20,798 nt of DNA from an uncultured Alistipes sp. (GCA_900553175.1 USCH01000030.1:1-20798), one strand, 5' to 3'; counted from the first letter of the stretch, positions 1 to 7,666 are shown. Notes: generated by a model from the sequence alone, not told the origin. Translations and numbers: made by a program.

Positions 1-2
1 TC

Positions 3-575
3 ACCGAAATCGCCGCCGTGCTGGCCTTCTCGGCCGCGCAGAACAACGACAAGGTGGGCTGCATCTTCTTCTCGGACCGCATCGAGAAGTTCATCCCGCC
101 CAAGAAGGGCCGCAGCCACATCCTCGCGATCATCCGCGAGCTGGTGGATTTCCGGCCCGCATCGGCGGGTACGAAGCTCTCCGAGCCGCTGCGCATGCTG
201 ACCAACGTCGCCAAGAAACGCTGCACGACCTTCCTGCTGTCCGACTTCCTCGACCCGGCCGGCGACCGCGAGGCCATGGAGGATGCGCTCAAGATCGCGG
301 GCAGCAAGCACGATCTGGTGGGCATCCGCGTCTGCGACCCGCGCGAGGCCGAGCTGCCCGACGTGGGTATCGTCGAGCTGCAGGATGCCGAGAGCGGCCG
401 CAAGGTGTGGGTCGACACCTCCTCGCGCGCCGTGCGCGACCACTACGCCGAGGCGTGGCGCGCCCGCAGCGCTTCGATCGGGGAGCTGCTCCGCCACCAC
501 CGCATCGACACGGCGACGGTCTCGACCGACGGCGACTACGTGGCCGAACTCATCAAACTCTTCAGACAGCGATGA
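3..575 (+). CDS. DUF58 family protein, C-terminal part (gene cut by window start)
   Basis: The open frame runs in from the left edge, so about 190 residues of the C-terminal part are visible. The text resembles the DUF58 domain of MoxR-associated proteins: an FSD-x-IEKF-x-PPKKG segment, then a VWA-like fold with the strand TTFLLSDFLDP, and a C-terminal region ending in VAELIKLFRQR. DUF58 proteins are cytoplasmic partners of MoxR AAA+ ATPases and sit upstream of the VWA membrane proteins in Bat operons; the exact reaction is not known. The stop codon overlaps the next ATG by 4 bases, which indicates translational coupling. The true start lies outside the window, and the GTG at 18 is only an internal codon. 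Family assignment is from motif resemblance and operon context. Confidence 0.85.
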   Translation, partial: TEIAAVLAFSAAQNNDKVGCIFFSDRIEKFIPPKKGRSHILAIIRELVDFRPASAGTKLSEPLRMLTNVAKKRCTTFLLSDFLDPAGDREAMEDALKIAGSKHDLVGIRVCDPREAELPDVGIVELQDAESGRKVWVDTSSRAVRDHYAEAWRARSASIGELLRHHRIDTATVSTDGDYVAELIKLFRQR

Positions 576-1534
576 AACGAACTCTTGCCTTTGCCGGATG
601 CCTCTTTGCGCTCTCCGCCGCCGCACAGCCGCCCGTGGTCACGGCCTACGCCGAGCCCGACAGCGTCTTCATCGGCGACAGGTTCGACTACGTGATCGAG
701 GTCGAAAAGGACCTGGTGCAGGCGGTCGAATTCCCCGAATTCCGCCCCGATGCCGAAAACAGCGACTTCGAACTGGTCGAGAGCCTTCCGGTCGACACGC
801 TGGCGCGCGACGGCCGGAAGCTGCGCCTGAGCAAACGCTACCGCATGGCCGCCTTCGGGGAGGGGCGGTTCAACCTGGGCCCCGCGCAGGTGCTCTATGC
901 CGACAAGAACATCGTCGACACGCTTTCGAGCGCCGATTCGGTGCGCATCGAGGTGGCGACGTTCCTCATCGACTCCACTTCGCAGTCGATCTACGACCTC
1001 AAGCCCCAGCTCACGCTGCCGTTCCGGCTGGCCGAAGTGCGCGGCTATATCCTGTGGACGCTCTTCGGACTGCTGCTGCTGGGTGCGGCGCTGTGGGCCG
1101 CGATCGGCTTCCTGCGCCGCCGCGGCAAGCACATCGGCGACCTCTTCAGACCCGCGCCGCCCGTACCGCCCCATGTGGCGGCCATCCGGGCTCTGGAGGC
1201 GCTCCACCACCAGAAGCTGTGGCAGAACAACCGCCACAAGGCCTATTATTCGGGCCTCACGGAGATTTTGCGCACCTACATCGCCGCCCGCTGGGGGGTG
1301 GGGGCCATGGAGATGACCTCCGATGAAATCCTCGCGGCGCTCCGGCCCATAGAGCTGCCCGACAAGGCCCGCATGGACCTTGCGGCGGTGCTGCGCGACG
1401 CCGATCTGGCGAAGTTCGCCAAGGCCACCCCCGAGGCCGAGCAGAACGAGTCCGACTACCTGAAGGCCTACTACTTCGTCGAGGAGACCAAACCCGCGGC
1501 GGAGCAGGCCGGGGAGAATCCCGAAAACGACTGA
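572..1534 (+). CDS. BatD-like/DUF4381-like membrane protein of the Bat operon
   Basis: This 320-residue protein starts at an ATG overlapping the previous stop (ATGA). An N-terminal signal peptide (about residues 1-19, ending SAAAQ) is followed by a beta-rich periplasmic region (PDSVFIGDRFDYVIEVEKD), a single membrane helix near residues 152-177 (ILWTLFGLLLLGAALWAAIGF) and a basic stop-transfer RRRGK. The cytoplasmic tail has a helical DUF4381-like segment (LWQNNRHKAYYSGLTEILR). In Bacteroidetes such proteins lie between DUF58 and VWA genes and are thought to be part of a membrane complex with BatA and BatB. A longer upstream frame (from 407) exists but lies inside the DUF58 gene and lacks the signal peptide at its start, so 572 is chosen. 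Function is inferred from architecture and location. Confidence 0.75.
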   Translation: MKRTLAFAGCLFALSAAAQPPVVTAYAEPDSVFIGDRFDYVIEVEKDLVQAVEFPEFRPDAENSDFELVESLPVDTLARDGRKLRLSKRYRMAAFGEGRFNLGPAQVLYADKNIVDTLSSADSVRIEVATFLIDSTSQSIYDLKPQLTLPFRLAEVRGYILWTLFGLLLLGAALWAAIGFLRRRGKHIGDLFRPAPPVPPHVAAIRALEALHHQKLWQNNRHKAYYSGLTEILRTYIAARWGVGAMEMTSDEILAALRPIELPDKARMDLAAVLRDADLAKFAKATPEAEQNESDYLKAYYFVEETKPAAEQAGENPEND

Positions 1535-1538
1535 TGCC

Positions 1539-2291
1539 ATGCGACGACTGCTTTACATCCTCTTTCTTTTCGCTGCGGCCGGTGCCGCGGCGCAGCAGAT
1601 GCCCGAGCGGCAGCAGGTGCGCAAGGGCAACCGGGCCTACGACCGGGGCGACTACCAGAAGAGCATCGAACGCTACTCCCGGGCGCTGGAGCTGGCCCCC
1701 GGGTCGTTCGAGGCGGCCTACGACCTGGGCAACGCCCTCTACAAGGCCGAAATGTTCGACCGCGCCGAGCAGACGATGACCCGTGCGGTGGCCGATACGC
1801 TGCGTACGGCCGAAGAGCGCGCCGAGGCGTTCCACAACCTCGGCAACGCCCAGTTCAGGCAGCAGAAATACAAGGAGGCGCTCGAAAGCTACCGGCAGGC
1901 GCTGCGGCTCGACCCTTCGGACATGGAGACCAAGTACAACTACGCCTACACCAAGAAGCTGCTCGACGACAGGCAGCAGAACGGCGGAGGCGGCGATCAA
2001 AACCAAAACCAAGACCAAAACCAAGATCAGAACCAGAACCAGGAGCAGGACCGGCAGGACGGCGGCGATTCGCAGGACGACTCTCCGGACGAGCCGCAGC
2101 AGGAGCCCGGGGAGGAGCGCACCGAAGACCCCGGCGATCCCCGCGACGGCAGCGGGCAGCCCGCCCCTTCGGAGATCTCCGAGCAGGAGCAGCAGCAGAT
2201 GCTCGACGCCATCCAGGCTCAGGAGGACCGCACGCAGGAGAAACTCAAGGAGCGTCAGGGCGTCGTGGTGCGCGGCGGGAAGAACTGGTAA
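1539..2291 (+). CDS. BatC-like periplasmic TPR protein with Gln/Asn-rich tail
   Basis: This 250-residue protein begins 4 bases after the preceding stop. A signal peptide (residues 1-19, MRRLLYILFLFAAAGAAAQ) leads into three or four tetratricopeptide repeats at about 25-135, for example RKGNRAYDRGDYQKSIERYS and AFHNLGNAQFRQQKYKEALE. A low-complexity acidic, Gln/Asn-rich segment (residues 153-175) follows, then a charged linker and a short conserved-looking end (GVVVRGGKNW). TPR proteins of Bat operons are thought to be periplasmic scaffolds for the VWA proteins BatA and BatB. In Bacteroides fragilis the TPR gene follows batB, whereas here it precedes batA and is separated from it by a small inserted element. 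Confidence 0.85.
   Translation: MRRLLYILFLFAAAGAAAQQMPERQQVRKGNRAYDRGDYQKSIERYSRALELAPGSFEAAYDLGNALYKAEMFDRAEQTMTRAVADTLRTAEERAEAFHNLGNAQFRQQKYKEALESYRQALRLDPSDMETKYNYAYTKKLLDDRQQNGGGGDQNQNQDQNQDQNQNQEQDRQDGGDSQDDSPDEPQQEPGEERTEDPGDPRDGSGQPAPSEISEQEQQQMLDAIQAQEDRTQEKLKERQGVVVRGGKNW
1996..2052 (+). repeat. Degenerate tandem repeat encoding a DQNQ tract
   Basis: Hexamer-like units of the form CCAAAA, CCAAGA, CCAGAA and CCAGGA repeat in frame and encode alternating Asp/Gln/Asn/Glu (residues 153-171 of the TPR protein). The A-rich units contrast with the GC-rich codon use around them. Because units are 6 bp, copy number changes keep the frame. Confidence 0.85.
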
Positions 2292-2299
2292 TCCGCTGT

Positions 2300-2332
2300 A
2301 AATTAAAAATGAAGAATGAAAAATTGATAATC
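2300..2332 (+). repeat. Left terminal inverted repeat
   Basis: This AT-rich arm starts AAATTAAAAATGAAG and contains the start codon of the four-helix-bundle gene at 2309. It matches the reverse complement of 2691-2723 at 27 of 33 positions, the longest perfect run being AATTAAAAATGAA. Confidence 0.8.
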
Positions 2333-2692
2333 AGCGGGCAAGCCGACAATGTCGTCATGGCGAAAAGTATGAACTTTTCGGTTCGTATCGTCTGCTTGTA
2401 TAAGTATATAGCGGCGACGCACAACGAGTATATCCTCTCGAAACAGCTGCTGAAAAGCGGCACCAGCATCGGGGCGAATATCCGGGAGGCTATCGGCGGC
2501 CAGTCGCCGAATGATTTTACCGCCAAGATGCACATCGCACTTAAGGAGGCGTACGAAACCGAATATTGGTTGGAGCTTCTCGCCCGAACCGATTATTTGA
2601 CAGACAACGAGTTCAACGACATATTCAAGGATTGCCGCGAATTGACAAAATTACTGGCAAGCATTGTTAAGACGATGAAAGAAAAGAATTGA
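2309..2692 (+). CDS. Four-helix-bundle protein (23S rRNA IVS / Avd-like family)
   Basis: This 127-residue all-helical protein shows the hallmarks of the four-helix-bundle family (TIGR02436-like) first seen in 23S rRNA intervening sequences. These are LKSGTSIGANIREAI at about residues 50-64, FTAKMHIALKEAYETEYWLELL in the third helix, and a final helix CRELTKLLASIVKT. The related protein Avd is an accessory factor of diversity-generating retroelements, and the family binds nucleic acid through a basic surface; the cellular job of stand-alone copies is unknown. The start MKNEKL is written by the left inverted repeat and the stop abuts the right one. Base composition is clearly AT-richer than the flanking Bat genes, which suggests transfer. 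Confidence 0.88.
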   Translation: MKNEKLIISGQADNVVMAKSMNFSVRIVCLYKYIAATHNEYILSKQLLKSGTSIGANIREAIGGQSPNDFTAKMHIALKEAYETEYWLELLARTDYLTDNEFNDIFKDCRELTKLLASIVKTMKEKN

Positions 2693-2723
2693 TTTTTAAT
2701 TCTTGATTTTTCATTTTTAATTA
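2691..2723 (+). repeat. Right terminal inverted repeat
   Basis: This AT-rich arm ends TTTTTCATTTTTAATTA and is the inverted partner of 2300-2332. It begins within the stop codon of the four-helix-bundle gene, so the gene and the repeats form one compact unit. Confidence 0.8.
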
Positions 2724-2733
2724 GTTCTCGTCC

Positions 2734-3726
2734 ATGACTTTCCACAATCCCCATTTGCTCTGGCTGCTGCTGCTTGCGACGCCGATGACCGGCTACTACG
2801 TCTGGCGGACGTTGCAGGGCGGCGCGGCCATCCGCATCCCGTCCGCCGAAGGGGTCGTGCGGGCGCCGAAAACCCTCCGCTACTACCTGCGGCATCTGCC
2901 CTTCGCCCTGCGTATGGCCGCCTTTGCGGCGCTGGTCGTGGCGCTGGCCCGTCCGCAGGAGGTCGAGGAGCTGCGGAACACCACCGCCGAAGGCATCGAC
3001 ATCGTGCTTTCGATCGACGTTTCGGGGTCGATGCTGGCGCGCGATTTCCGCCCCGACCGCATCACGGCGGCCAAGGAGGTGGCCGGCTCGTTCATCGCCG
3101 ACCGCTACGGCGACCGCATCGGACTGGTGGTCTTTGCCGGCGAATCCTTTACGCAGAGCCCGCTGACCACCGACCAGAGTGCGTTGCAGACGCTTCTGGG
3201 GCGTATCCGCAGCGGTCTGATCGAAGACGGCACGGCCATCGGCAACGGTCTGGCCACAGCCATCAACCGCCTGCGCGAGAGCGGAGCCAAGTCGAAAGTC
3301 GTCATTCTGCTCACCGACGGCGTGAACAACCGCGGCGAGATCGCCCCGCTGATGGCGGCCGAGATCGCCCGTTCGCAGGGCATCCGGGTCTACACCGTGG
3401 GCGTCGGCACCCGGGGCAAGGCTCCCTATCCGGCCGTCGACATCTACGGCAATCCGACGGGCGATGTGGTGATGGCCGAAGTCGAGATCGACGAGCAGAC
3501 CCTGCGGGCCATCGCCGAAAAGACGGGCGGCCGCTATTTCCGCGCCACCGACAAGGCCACGCTCAAGGCCATTTACGATGAAATCAACCAACTGGAAAAG
3601 AGCAAGGTGGAGGTGACCGAACGGGTCGCCTACCAGGAACTCTACCTGGTGTGGGTGCTGTGGGCGCTCGGGCTGCTGGCCGCCGAATTCCTGCTCCGGA
3701 CGCTCGTTCTCAAACGCATTCCCTGA
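2734..3726 (+). CDS. batA: BatA-like VWA domain membrane protein
   Basis: This 330-residue protein has an N-terminal membrane helix (residues 7-24), a second near 58-72 (ALRMAAFAALVVALA), a von Willebrand factor A domain, and a C-terminal membrane helix near 303-326. A complete MIDAS metal site is visible: DVSGS (D95, S97, S99), the threonine in EDGTAIGNG (T167) and LLTDGVNN (D195). Bat proteins with VWA domains are inner-membrane proteins linked to aerotolerance and stress survival in Bacteroides; the metal site suggests ligand or partner binding. The start follows the inserted four-helix element by 10 bases, so the element could affect its translation or expression. batB follows after 5 bases. 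Confidence 0.9.
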   Translation: MTFHNPHLLWLLLLATPMTGYYVWRTLQGGAAIRIPSAEGVVRAPKTLRYYLRHLPFALRMAAFAALVVALARPQEVEELRNTTAEGIDIVLSIDVSGSMLARDFRPDRITAAKEVAGSFIADRYGDRIGLVVFAGESFTQSPLTTDQSALQTLLGRIRSGLIEDGTAIGNGLATAINRLRESGAKSKVVILLTDGVNNRGEIAPLMAAEIARSQGIRVYTVGVGTRGKAPYPAVDIYGNPTGDVVMAEVEIDEQTLRAIAEKTGGRYFRATDKATLKAIYDEINQLEKSKVEVTERVAYQELYLVWVLWALGLLAAEFLLRTLVLKRIP

Positions 3727-3731
3727 CGATC

Positions 3732-4769
3732 ATGTTCCGTTTCGCTCATCCCCAATATCTGTGGCTGCTTGCGGCTCTGCCCCTCATGGCCCTTCTTTTC
3801 GCATGGGCGGCGCGCCGTCGCCGCCGCCGTCTGGCCCGCTTCGGACGCCCGGAGATTCTGCATGAATTCATGCCCGAAGTCTCCGCGGGCCGCGTCGTGC
3901 TGAAATTCATCCTCTTTTCGCTCGCTTTCGCGCTGCTCGCGCTCGCGGCCGCCCGGCCGCAGTTCGGTTCGCGGCTCCGGGAGGAGAAATCGCAGGGAAT
4001 CGAAATGATGCTCGTGGTCGATGTCTCCAACTCGATGCTCGCCGAGGATTTCGAGCCCAACCGTCTGGAGCGGACCAAATACGCCGTGGACCGGCTTTTC
4101 GACGGTTTGCAGCAGGATCGGGTGGGGCTCGTGGTCTTTGCCGGCGAGCCGAAGGTGCAGCTTCCCATCACGTCGGACTACCGCATGGCCAAGGCTTTTG
4201 CGCGCCGCATCGATCCCTCGCTCGTCCAGGTGCAGGGCACGGCCGTGGGAAAGGCGCTCGAACAGGCGCTGCTGGCTTTCCCGGGCAATGACGACGGGGC
4301 GCCGCACAGCCGGGTCGTGGTGCTCATCACCGACGGCGAGAACCACGAGGACGATGCGGTGGCCGTGGCCCGCCGGGCCGCCGAACAGGGCATCCGCATC
4401 TATACGATCGGCATCGGCACGCCCGAGGGGGCTCCGATCCGCATCGGCGGCGAATACATCCGCGACGAAAAGGGCGACATGGTGGTCTCGAAACTCAACG
4501 AGACGATGCTCGCCCGGATCGCCGAACTTACGGGCGGCGCCTACGTCAGAGCCACCCGGCAGTCGATCGGTCTGGAGGAGATCGTCGCCGGCATCAACGA
4601 CATGGAGCGCAGCGAGCGGGAGGCCGTGCGTTTCGAGGAGTACGACGAACAGTACGGATGGCTGGTGGCCGCGGCGCTCGTGCTGCTGCTCATCGAGCTG
4701 CTGCTCCTCGACCGCCGCAATCCGCTGCTGGCGCGTTTCAATATTTTCCGGGAAAAGAGCGGCGACTGA
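3732..4769 (+). CDS. batB: BatB-like VWA domain membrane protein
   Basis: This 345-residue protein is a paralogue of the preceding BatA. It has a membrane helix at about 9-27 followed by a strongly basic run (ARRRRRRLARF), a second helix at about 56-74, a VWA domain with MIDAS motif DVSNS (D97, S99, S101), QGTAVGKAL and LITDGENHEDD, and a C-terminal helix (WLVAAALVLLLIELLLL). It should act with BatA in the inner membrane, with its domain facing the periplasm. The ATG at 3732 is preferred over an upstream in-frame start (3651) that lies inside batA. It is the last plus-strand gene of this operon in view, because nrdG converges on it with only 3 bases between stop codons. Confidence 0.9.
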   Translation: MFRFAHPQYLWLLAALPLMALLFAWAARRRRRRLARFGRPEILHEFMPEVSAGRVVLKFILFSLAFALLALAAARPQFGSRLREEKSQGIEMMLVVDVSNSMLAEDFEPNRLERTKYAVDRLFDGLQQDRVGLVVFAGEPKVQLPITSDYRMAKAFARRIDPSLVQVQGTAVGKALEQALLAFPGNDDGAPHSRVVVLITDGENHEDDAVAVARRAAEQGIRIYTIGIGTPEGAPIRIGGEYIRDEKGDMVVSKLNETMLARIAELTGGAYVRATRQSIGLEEIVAGINDMERSEREAVRFEEYDEQYGWLVAAALVLLLIELLLLDRRNPLLARFNIFREKSGD

Positions 4770-4772
4770 CGG

Positions 4773-5243
4773 CTACGGCTTCCGGCGGAAGCGGCCGGTG
4801 ATATCCTCCATCGTGCCGTCCGCGGCGATTCGGTAGAGCCGCTGGTTGGTCGTGGGCGACGAGAGCGGCCCGAGGGCTTCGATCCAGGGCCCCAGCTTGA
4901 TGTAGTCGAACGATCGTGCGCTCACCTCCGCGGGCAGCTCCTGCCGTCCCGAATACCATCCCACCCGCAATGCCGGCTTCGTGCGCTGCACCAGACCCGC
5001 CAGCCGCTGGATTTCGGCCGGCTGCGCGTCGCCGCCCATGAAGCAGACGCACGTGACCGAGTCTCCGTAGCGGTCGAGCAGCGCCCCGAGCGCCTCGTCG
5101 TCGAGCGCCTCGCCGCCCTCGGCCGTGAGGTGGGGGCTGTGGCAGCCGGGGCACCGGTTGGGGCACCCCGTGATGTTGACGGCCAGCGTGGTTTCGCCGG
5201 GAATCTCGGCGAAAACCACGTCGAAGTTATGGAACCGGAGCAT
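4773..5243 (-). CDS. nrdG: Anaerobic ribonucleotide reductase activating protein (radical SAM)
   Basis: This 156-residue protein, a normal length for NrdG, installs the glycyl radical on NrdD using a 4Fe-4S cluster and S-adenosylmethionine. The cluster motif is CPNRCPGC (CX3CX2C) near residues 27-34, preceded by ETTLAVNITG. MGGDAQPAEI is a GG-type SAM-contact segment, and DYIKLGPW is characteristic near the C terminus. It begins 5 bases after the nrdD stop, so the two are co-transcribed and probably coupled. The stop codon lies 3 bases from the convergent batB stop. Confidence 0.95.
   Translation of the reverse strand: MLRFHNFDVVFAEIPGETTLAVNITGCPNRCPGCHSPHLTAEGGEALDDEALGALLDRYGDSVTCVCFMGGDAQPAEIQRLAGLVQRTKPALRVGWYSGRQELPAEVSARSFDYIKLGPWIEALGPLSSPTTNQRLYRIAADGTMEDITGRFRRKP
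4778..4792. terminator. Short hairpin at the batB/nrdG convergence
   Basis: GCTTCC-GGC-GGAAGC is a perfect 6-bp stem with a 3-base loop, located inside the last codons of nrdG just past the batB stop. It lacks a clear T tract on either side. It is the only terminator-like structure at this junction, so it is a weak candidate. Confidence 0.3.
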
Positions 5244-5248
5244 GGCGC

Positions 5249-7342
5249 TTACTCGGCCTTGGCGTAGAAGCGCCGGGCGGCCTCTTTCTGCCGCGCCGCC
5301 GAGAAGTTCGACACGCGCTTCATGTAGCCGATCACGCGCGTGAGGTAGTCGAGGTCGTCGCCGTGGCACTCGGGGCACTCCTTCAGATAGCGCTTGTCGA
5401 TGTGGCCGCACTTGTTGCAGACCGTGTTGGGAATGTTGAACGTGAAGTAGTTGCATCCCTCGGCCGCAGCCACGCGCAGCAGGTGGCGGTACTGCTCTTC
5501 GGAGAGATGATCCTCCAGATTCATGTGCAGCGCCGAGCCGCCCGTGAGGTGCTCGATGTAGCGTCGTCCGTGGAGGCGGAACTTGTCGATGATGTTCAGC
5601 GACTCGTCCTCCACGGCGTAGAAATAGGAGTTGTAGCAGTCGCGCGGCACGACATAGCCGTCCTCGCGGTCCCACTTGGCGTGCTTCACGCCGACGTTCT
5701 CGGCCGGGATCATCTCGCAGTTGAACATCAGCTCCCTGGTGCGGTATTTCTTGTTGTAGCGTTCGACGAGACCCAGCACGCCCTGCACGAAGTCGGCGTA
5801 TGCGTCGTTGTCGTTGATGGCGATGCCCAGGAACTCGGCCGCCTCGACCAGACCGTTGACGCCGATGGTCAGATACTGGCGCGAGAGGTTGATGTAGCCG
5901 GCGTCGAACAGCGGCAGCATGCCTTTGGCCTGCAAGTTCCGGAGGTTTTCGTTGTAGGCCGTCTGGACCTTGTGCACCAGATCGACGATCTCCTCCAGGA
6001 AGGTGAGGTAGTGCATGTTGTTCTTCACTGCATACTGGATGCAGCGGTTGAGGTTGATCGTCAGGACGCTCTTCGAACCCGTCGAGACGCCTCCGGCGCC
6101 CAGCGTGTAGCTGAAGCCGTTGTCCTGGATTTCGTTCCTGAGGCGGCAGCACGACGAGAGCGAGTCGGCGTTGTCGCTGATGTAGGTGAAGAACGAGTGC
6201 CCCTCGGCGTACATCCTGGCCGTGAAGTCGCCCCATTCCCTGTCCTTGACGTCGCCGTTTTCGGTCAGCAGCGCCATCGTCTCGACGGGGAAGGTGAGCA
6301 CCGTCTTGGTGCGCTCGCGGTTGAACCACGTCATGAAGCGCTTTTGCAGCCACGAGAGCGACTCCCAATGGGGTTTCGAACCGTCGGGGAAGACGAATTC
6401 GCCGAACAGCGACTCGAAGTAATAGCGGTCGTAGTAGGCGACGTTCCAGAACACGGCCTGGAAGTTGCGCGCGCCGGTGGGCTGGTTGATCGAGTAGACG
6501 ATCTGCTCGAAGCAGTCGGTGATGATCTTGTCGATGGTGCGGCGCTTCTTCGAGAGGTCGACCACCTCGTCGGCGCGGAGGTAGTAGTCCTCGCCGTATT
6601 CCTGTGCGATGAAGTAATTCATGTACATGAGGAATTCGGGCGTGGCGCAGGCTCCCGACAGCATCGACGAGACGATGAATACCATGTTGACGAATCCGCC
6701 GCAGAACGACTTGAGGTTCGTGGGCCGCGTGGAGTTGCCGCCGATCGAGAGCGTGCCGCCGAGCAGCCACGGATACATCGTGATCGAGGCGCAGTAGTTG
6801 GCCATCGAGGTTTCGTCGTTCTTGTAGATGAAGTGGTTCTTCAGCAGGTGCAGGTACTTGTCCGCCAGCTCCCGGCCGTACATCTCCTTGATGCGGTCGG
6901 TCAGCAGACGCCGGTTCAGGCGGATGAAGTTCTGCTTCGGCAGCTCGCCGATCAGGGTGGCGATGTTCTTGTTCTCGACGTTGGCGTTGGCGTCGTACTT
7001 CGAACCCGTGGCGGGATTCGAGGCGTCGCAGTAGGAGGTCAGGAAGTCGAGCTTCTCGCGCACCTCGCGGTCCTCGGTGTGCCGCTGCCGGTAGAGGATG
7101 TAGCTTTTGGCCACGGCGAAGTAGCGTTCGGCCATCAGGGCCGTTTCGACCTGGTTCTGGATCTCTTCGACCGACATGCCGTCGGCGATGTGCACGCGGC
7201 TCAGCACGGCCGTCAGATCGTCGTCGGTGGCGTATCCGCCCACCGAAAGGAAAGCCTTGCTCACGGCCCGCTTGATCTTCTCCAGCGAGAAGGGTTCGCG
7301 TTTGCCGTCGCGCTTGATGATGTTGAGTTCCGAAATGCCCAT
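5249..7342 (-). CDS. nrdD: Anaerobic (class III) ribonucleoside-triphosphate reductase
   Basis: This 697-residue enzyme reduces ribonucleoside triphosphates to deoxy forms by glycyl-radical chemistry, without oxygen or B12. An N-terminal ATP-cone (residues about 4-90, IIKRDGKREPFSLEKIKRAV) gives allosteric control. The catalytic barrel follows. Near the C terminus a zinc ribbon is visible (CNKCGH ... CPEC), then the glycyl radical loop RVIGYMKRVSNF with the radical glycine at about 672. The start ATG at 7342 follows an AG-rich stretch (GAAGAG). Upstream on the same strand is a cobalamin riboswitch and a Bacteroidetes promoter box, so expression is expected to fall when B12 is available. nrdG follows after 5 bases. 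Confidence 0.96.
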   Translation of the reverse strand: MGISELNIIKRDGKREPFSLEKIKRAVSKAFLSVGGYATDDDLTAVLSRVHIADGMSVEEIQNQVETALMAERYFAVAKSYILYRQRHTEDREVREKLDFLTSYCDASNPATGSKYDANANVENKNIATLIGELPKQNFIRLNRRLLTDRIKEMYGRELADKYLHLLKNHFIYKNDETSMANYCASITMYPWLLGGTLSIGGNSTRPTNLKSFCGGFVNMVFIVSSMLSGACATPEFLMYMNYFIAQEYGEDYYLRADEVVDLSKKRRTIDKIITDCFEQIVYSINQPTGARNFQAVFWNVAYYDRYYFESLFGEFVFPDGSKPHWESLSWLQKRFMTWFNRERTKTVLTFPVETMALLTENGDVKDREWGDFTARMYAEGHSFFTYISDNADSLSSCCRLRNEIQDNGFSYTLGAGGVSTGSKSVLTINLNRCIQYAVKNNMHYLTFLEEIVDLVHKVQTAYNENLRNLQAKGMLPLFDAGYINLSRQYLTIGVNGLVEAAEFLGIAINDNDAYADFVQGVLGLVERYNKKYRTRELMFNCEMIPAENVGVKHAKWDREDGYVVPRDCYNSYFYAVEDESLNIIDKFRLHGRRYIEHLTGGSALHMNLEDHLSEEQYRHLLRVAAAEGCNYFTFNIPNTVCNKCGHIDKRYLKECPECHGDDLDYLTRVIGYMKRVSNFSAARQKEAARRFYAKAE

Positions 7343-7388
7343 ATCTCTTCAGTTTTTTCGGTTTCGGCAAGGGGCGACGATGCGGCAG

Positions 7389-7405
7389 CTCTTTGCGGCA
7401 AAGAG
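7389..7405 (-). promoter_or_regulatory. Hairpin in the nrdD leader, possible expression platform
   Basis: On the minus strand CTCTTTG-CCG-CAAAGAG forms a perfect 7-bp stem between the riboswitch aptamer and the nrdD start. The first arm (CUCUU) could alternatively pair with AAGAG just upstream of the nrdD ATG (7345-7349), which suggests a switch that hides or frees the ribosome entry site. The alternative pairing is an inference. Confidence 0.45.
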
Positions 7406-7485
7406 TCGGCACCGGACGTCGGACATGCAGTCGTTTTCACTAAAATCGGCCCGGGCCTATTTCCCGAGGCGTGGAGCCGTGGCGG

Positions 7486-7659
7486 GCAAGGCAGGTCTTC
7501 TGACTCGTTCCGTCGTGCGCGCCTTCCCGCTCCCGAGGGGCAGTGGCCTGAAAGAGTGCGCCGAACGCAAAAGGAACTTACAGCTACGGGAATAGTCCCT
7601 GACTTTCACAGGAGTTCCCTTTTCATCCCGTGCCGGCAGCCGCCGGCGGGGAACCTTGC
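7486..7659 (-). ncRNA. Cobalamin (B12) riboswitch aptamer upstream of nrdD
   Basis: Read on the minus strand, the conserved pieces appear in order: GCAAGGTTCC, then AAAAGGGAAC, TGTGAAAGTC, CCCGTAGCTGTAAG, GCCACTG, CGGGAAGG, and the closing GAGTCAGAAGACCTGCC followed by CCTTGC. GCAAGG (7654-7659) and CCTTGC (7486-7491) can pair to close the structure. These blocks are the diagnostic B12-box and core elements of cobalamin riboswitches, which usually repress the downstream gene when adenosylcobalamin or a related form binds. The transcript continues about 140 bases to the nrdD ATG, so the regulated unit is nrdD-nrdG. Confidence 0.95.
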
Positions 7660-7666
7660 TCGGTAA

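Larger units (their letters stand above)
2300..2723 (+). mobile_element. Putative small insertion element carrying a four-helix-bundle gene
   Basis: A 424-bp AT-rich block interrupts an otherwise tightly packed GC-rich operon. It is bounded by imperfect inverted repeats of 33 bp (2300-2332 and 2691-2723) that match at 27 of 33 positions without gaps. Its only gene is a four-helix-bundle (23S rRNA intervening-sequence protein family) gene whose ATG lies inside the left repeat and whose stop touches the right repeat. Removing the block would leave 18 bp between the TPR gene and batA, in line with the rest of the operon. No transposase is present, so movement would need a factor supplied in trans or an unknown mechanism. 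Mobility is inferred, not shown. Confidence 0.55.

Noticed and set aside
1996..2052. CRISPR-like repeats
   Set aside because: Units are 6 bp, in frame and without spacers; no CRISPR array or cas gene is visible anywhere in the window.
4773..7412. One long minus-strand frame joining nrdG to a shadow of nrdD
   Set aside because: Only its last 156 codons are NrdG; the rest is an Arg-rich out-of-frame reading of nrdD. It is not a fusion.
5363..7666. A 767-codon open frame on plus opposite nrdD
   Set aside because: It is the antisense of a clear nrdD and the riboswitch; its product is Val/His/Asp-rich without family motifs. Long antisense frames arise from GC-biased third positions.
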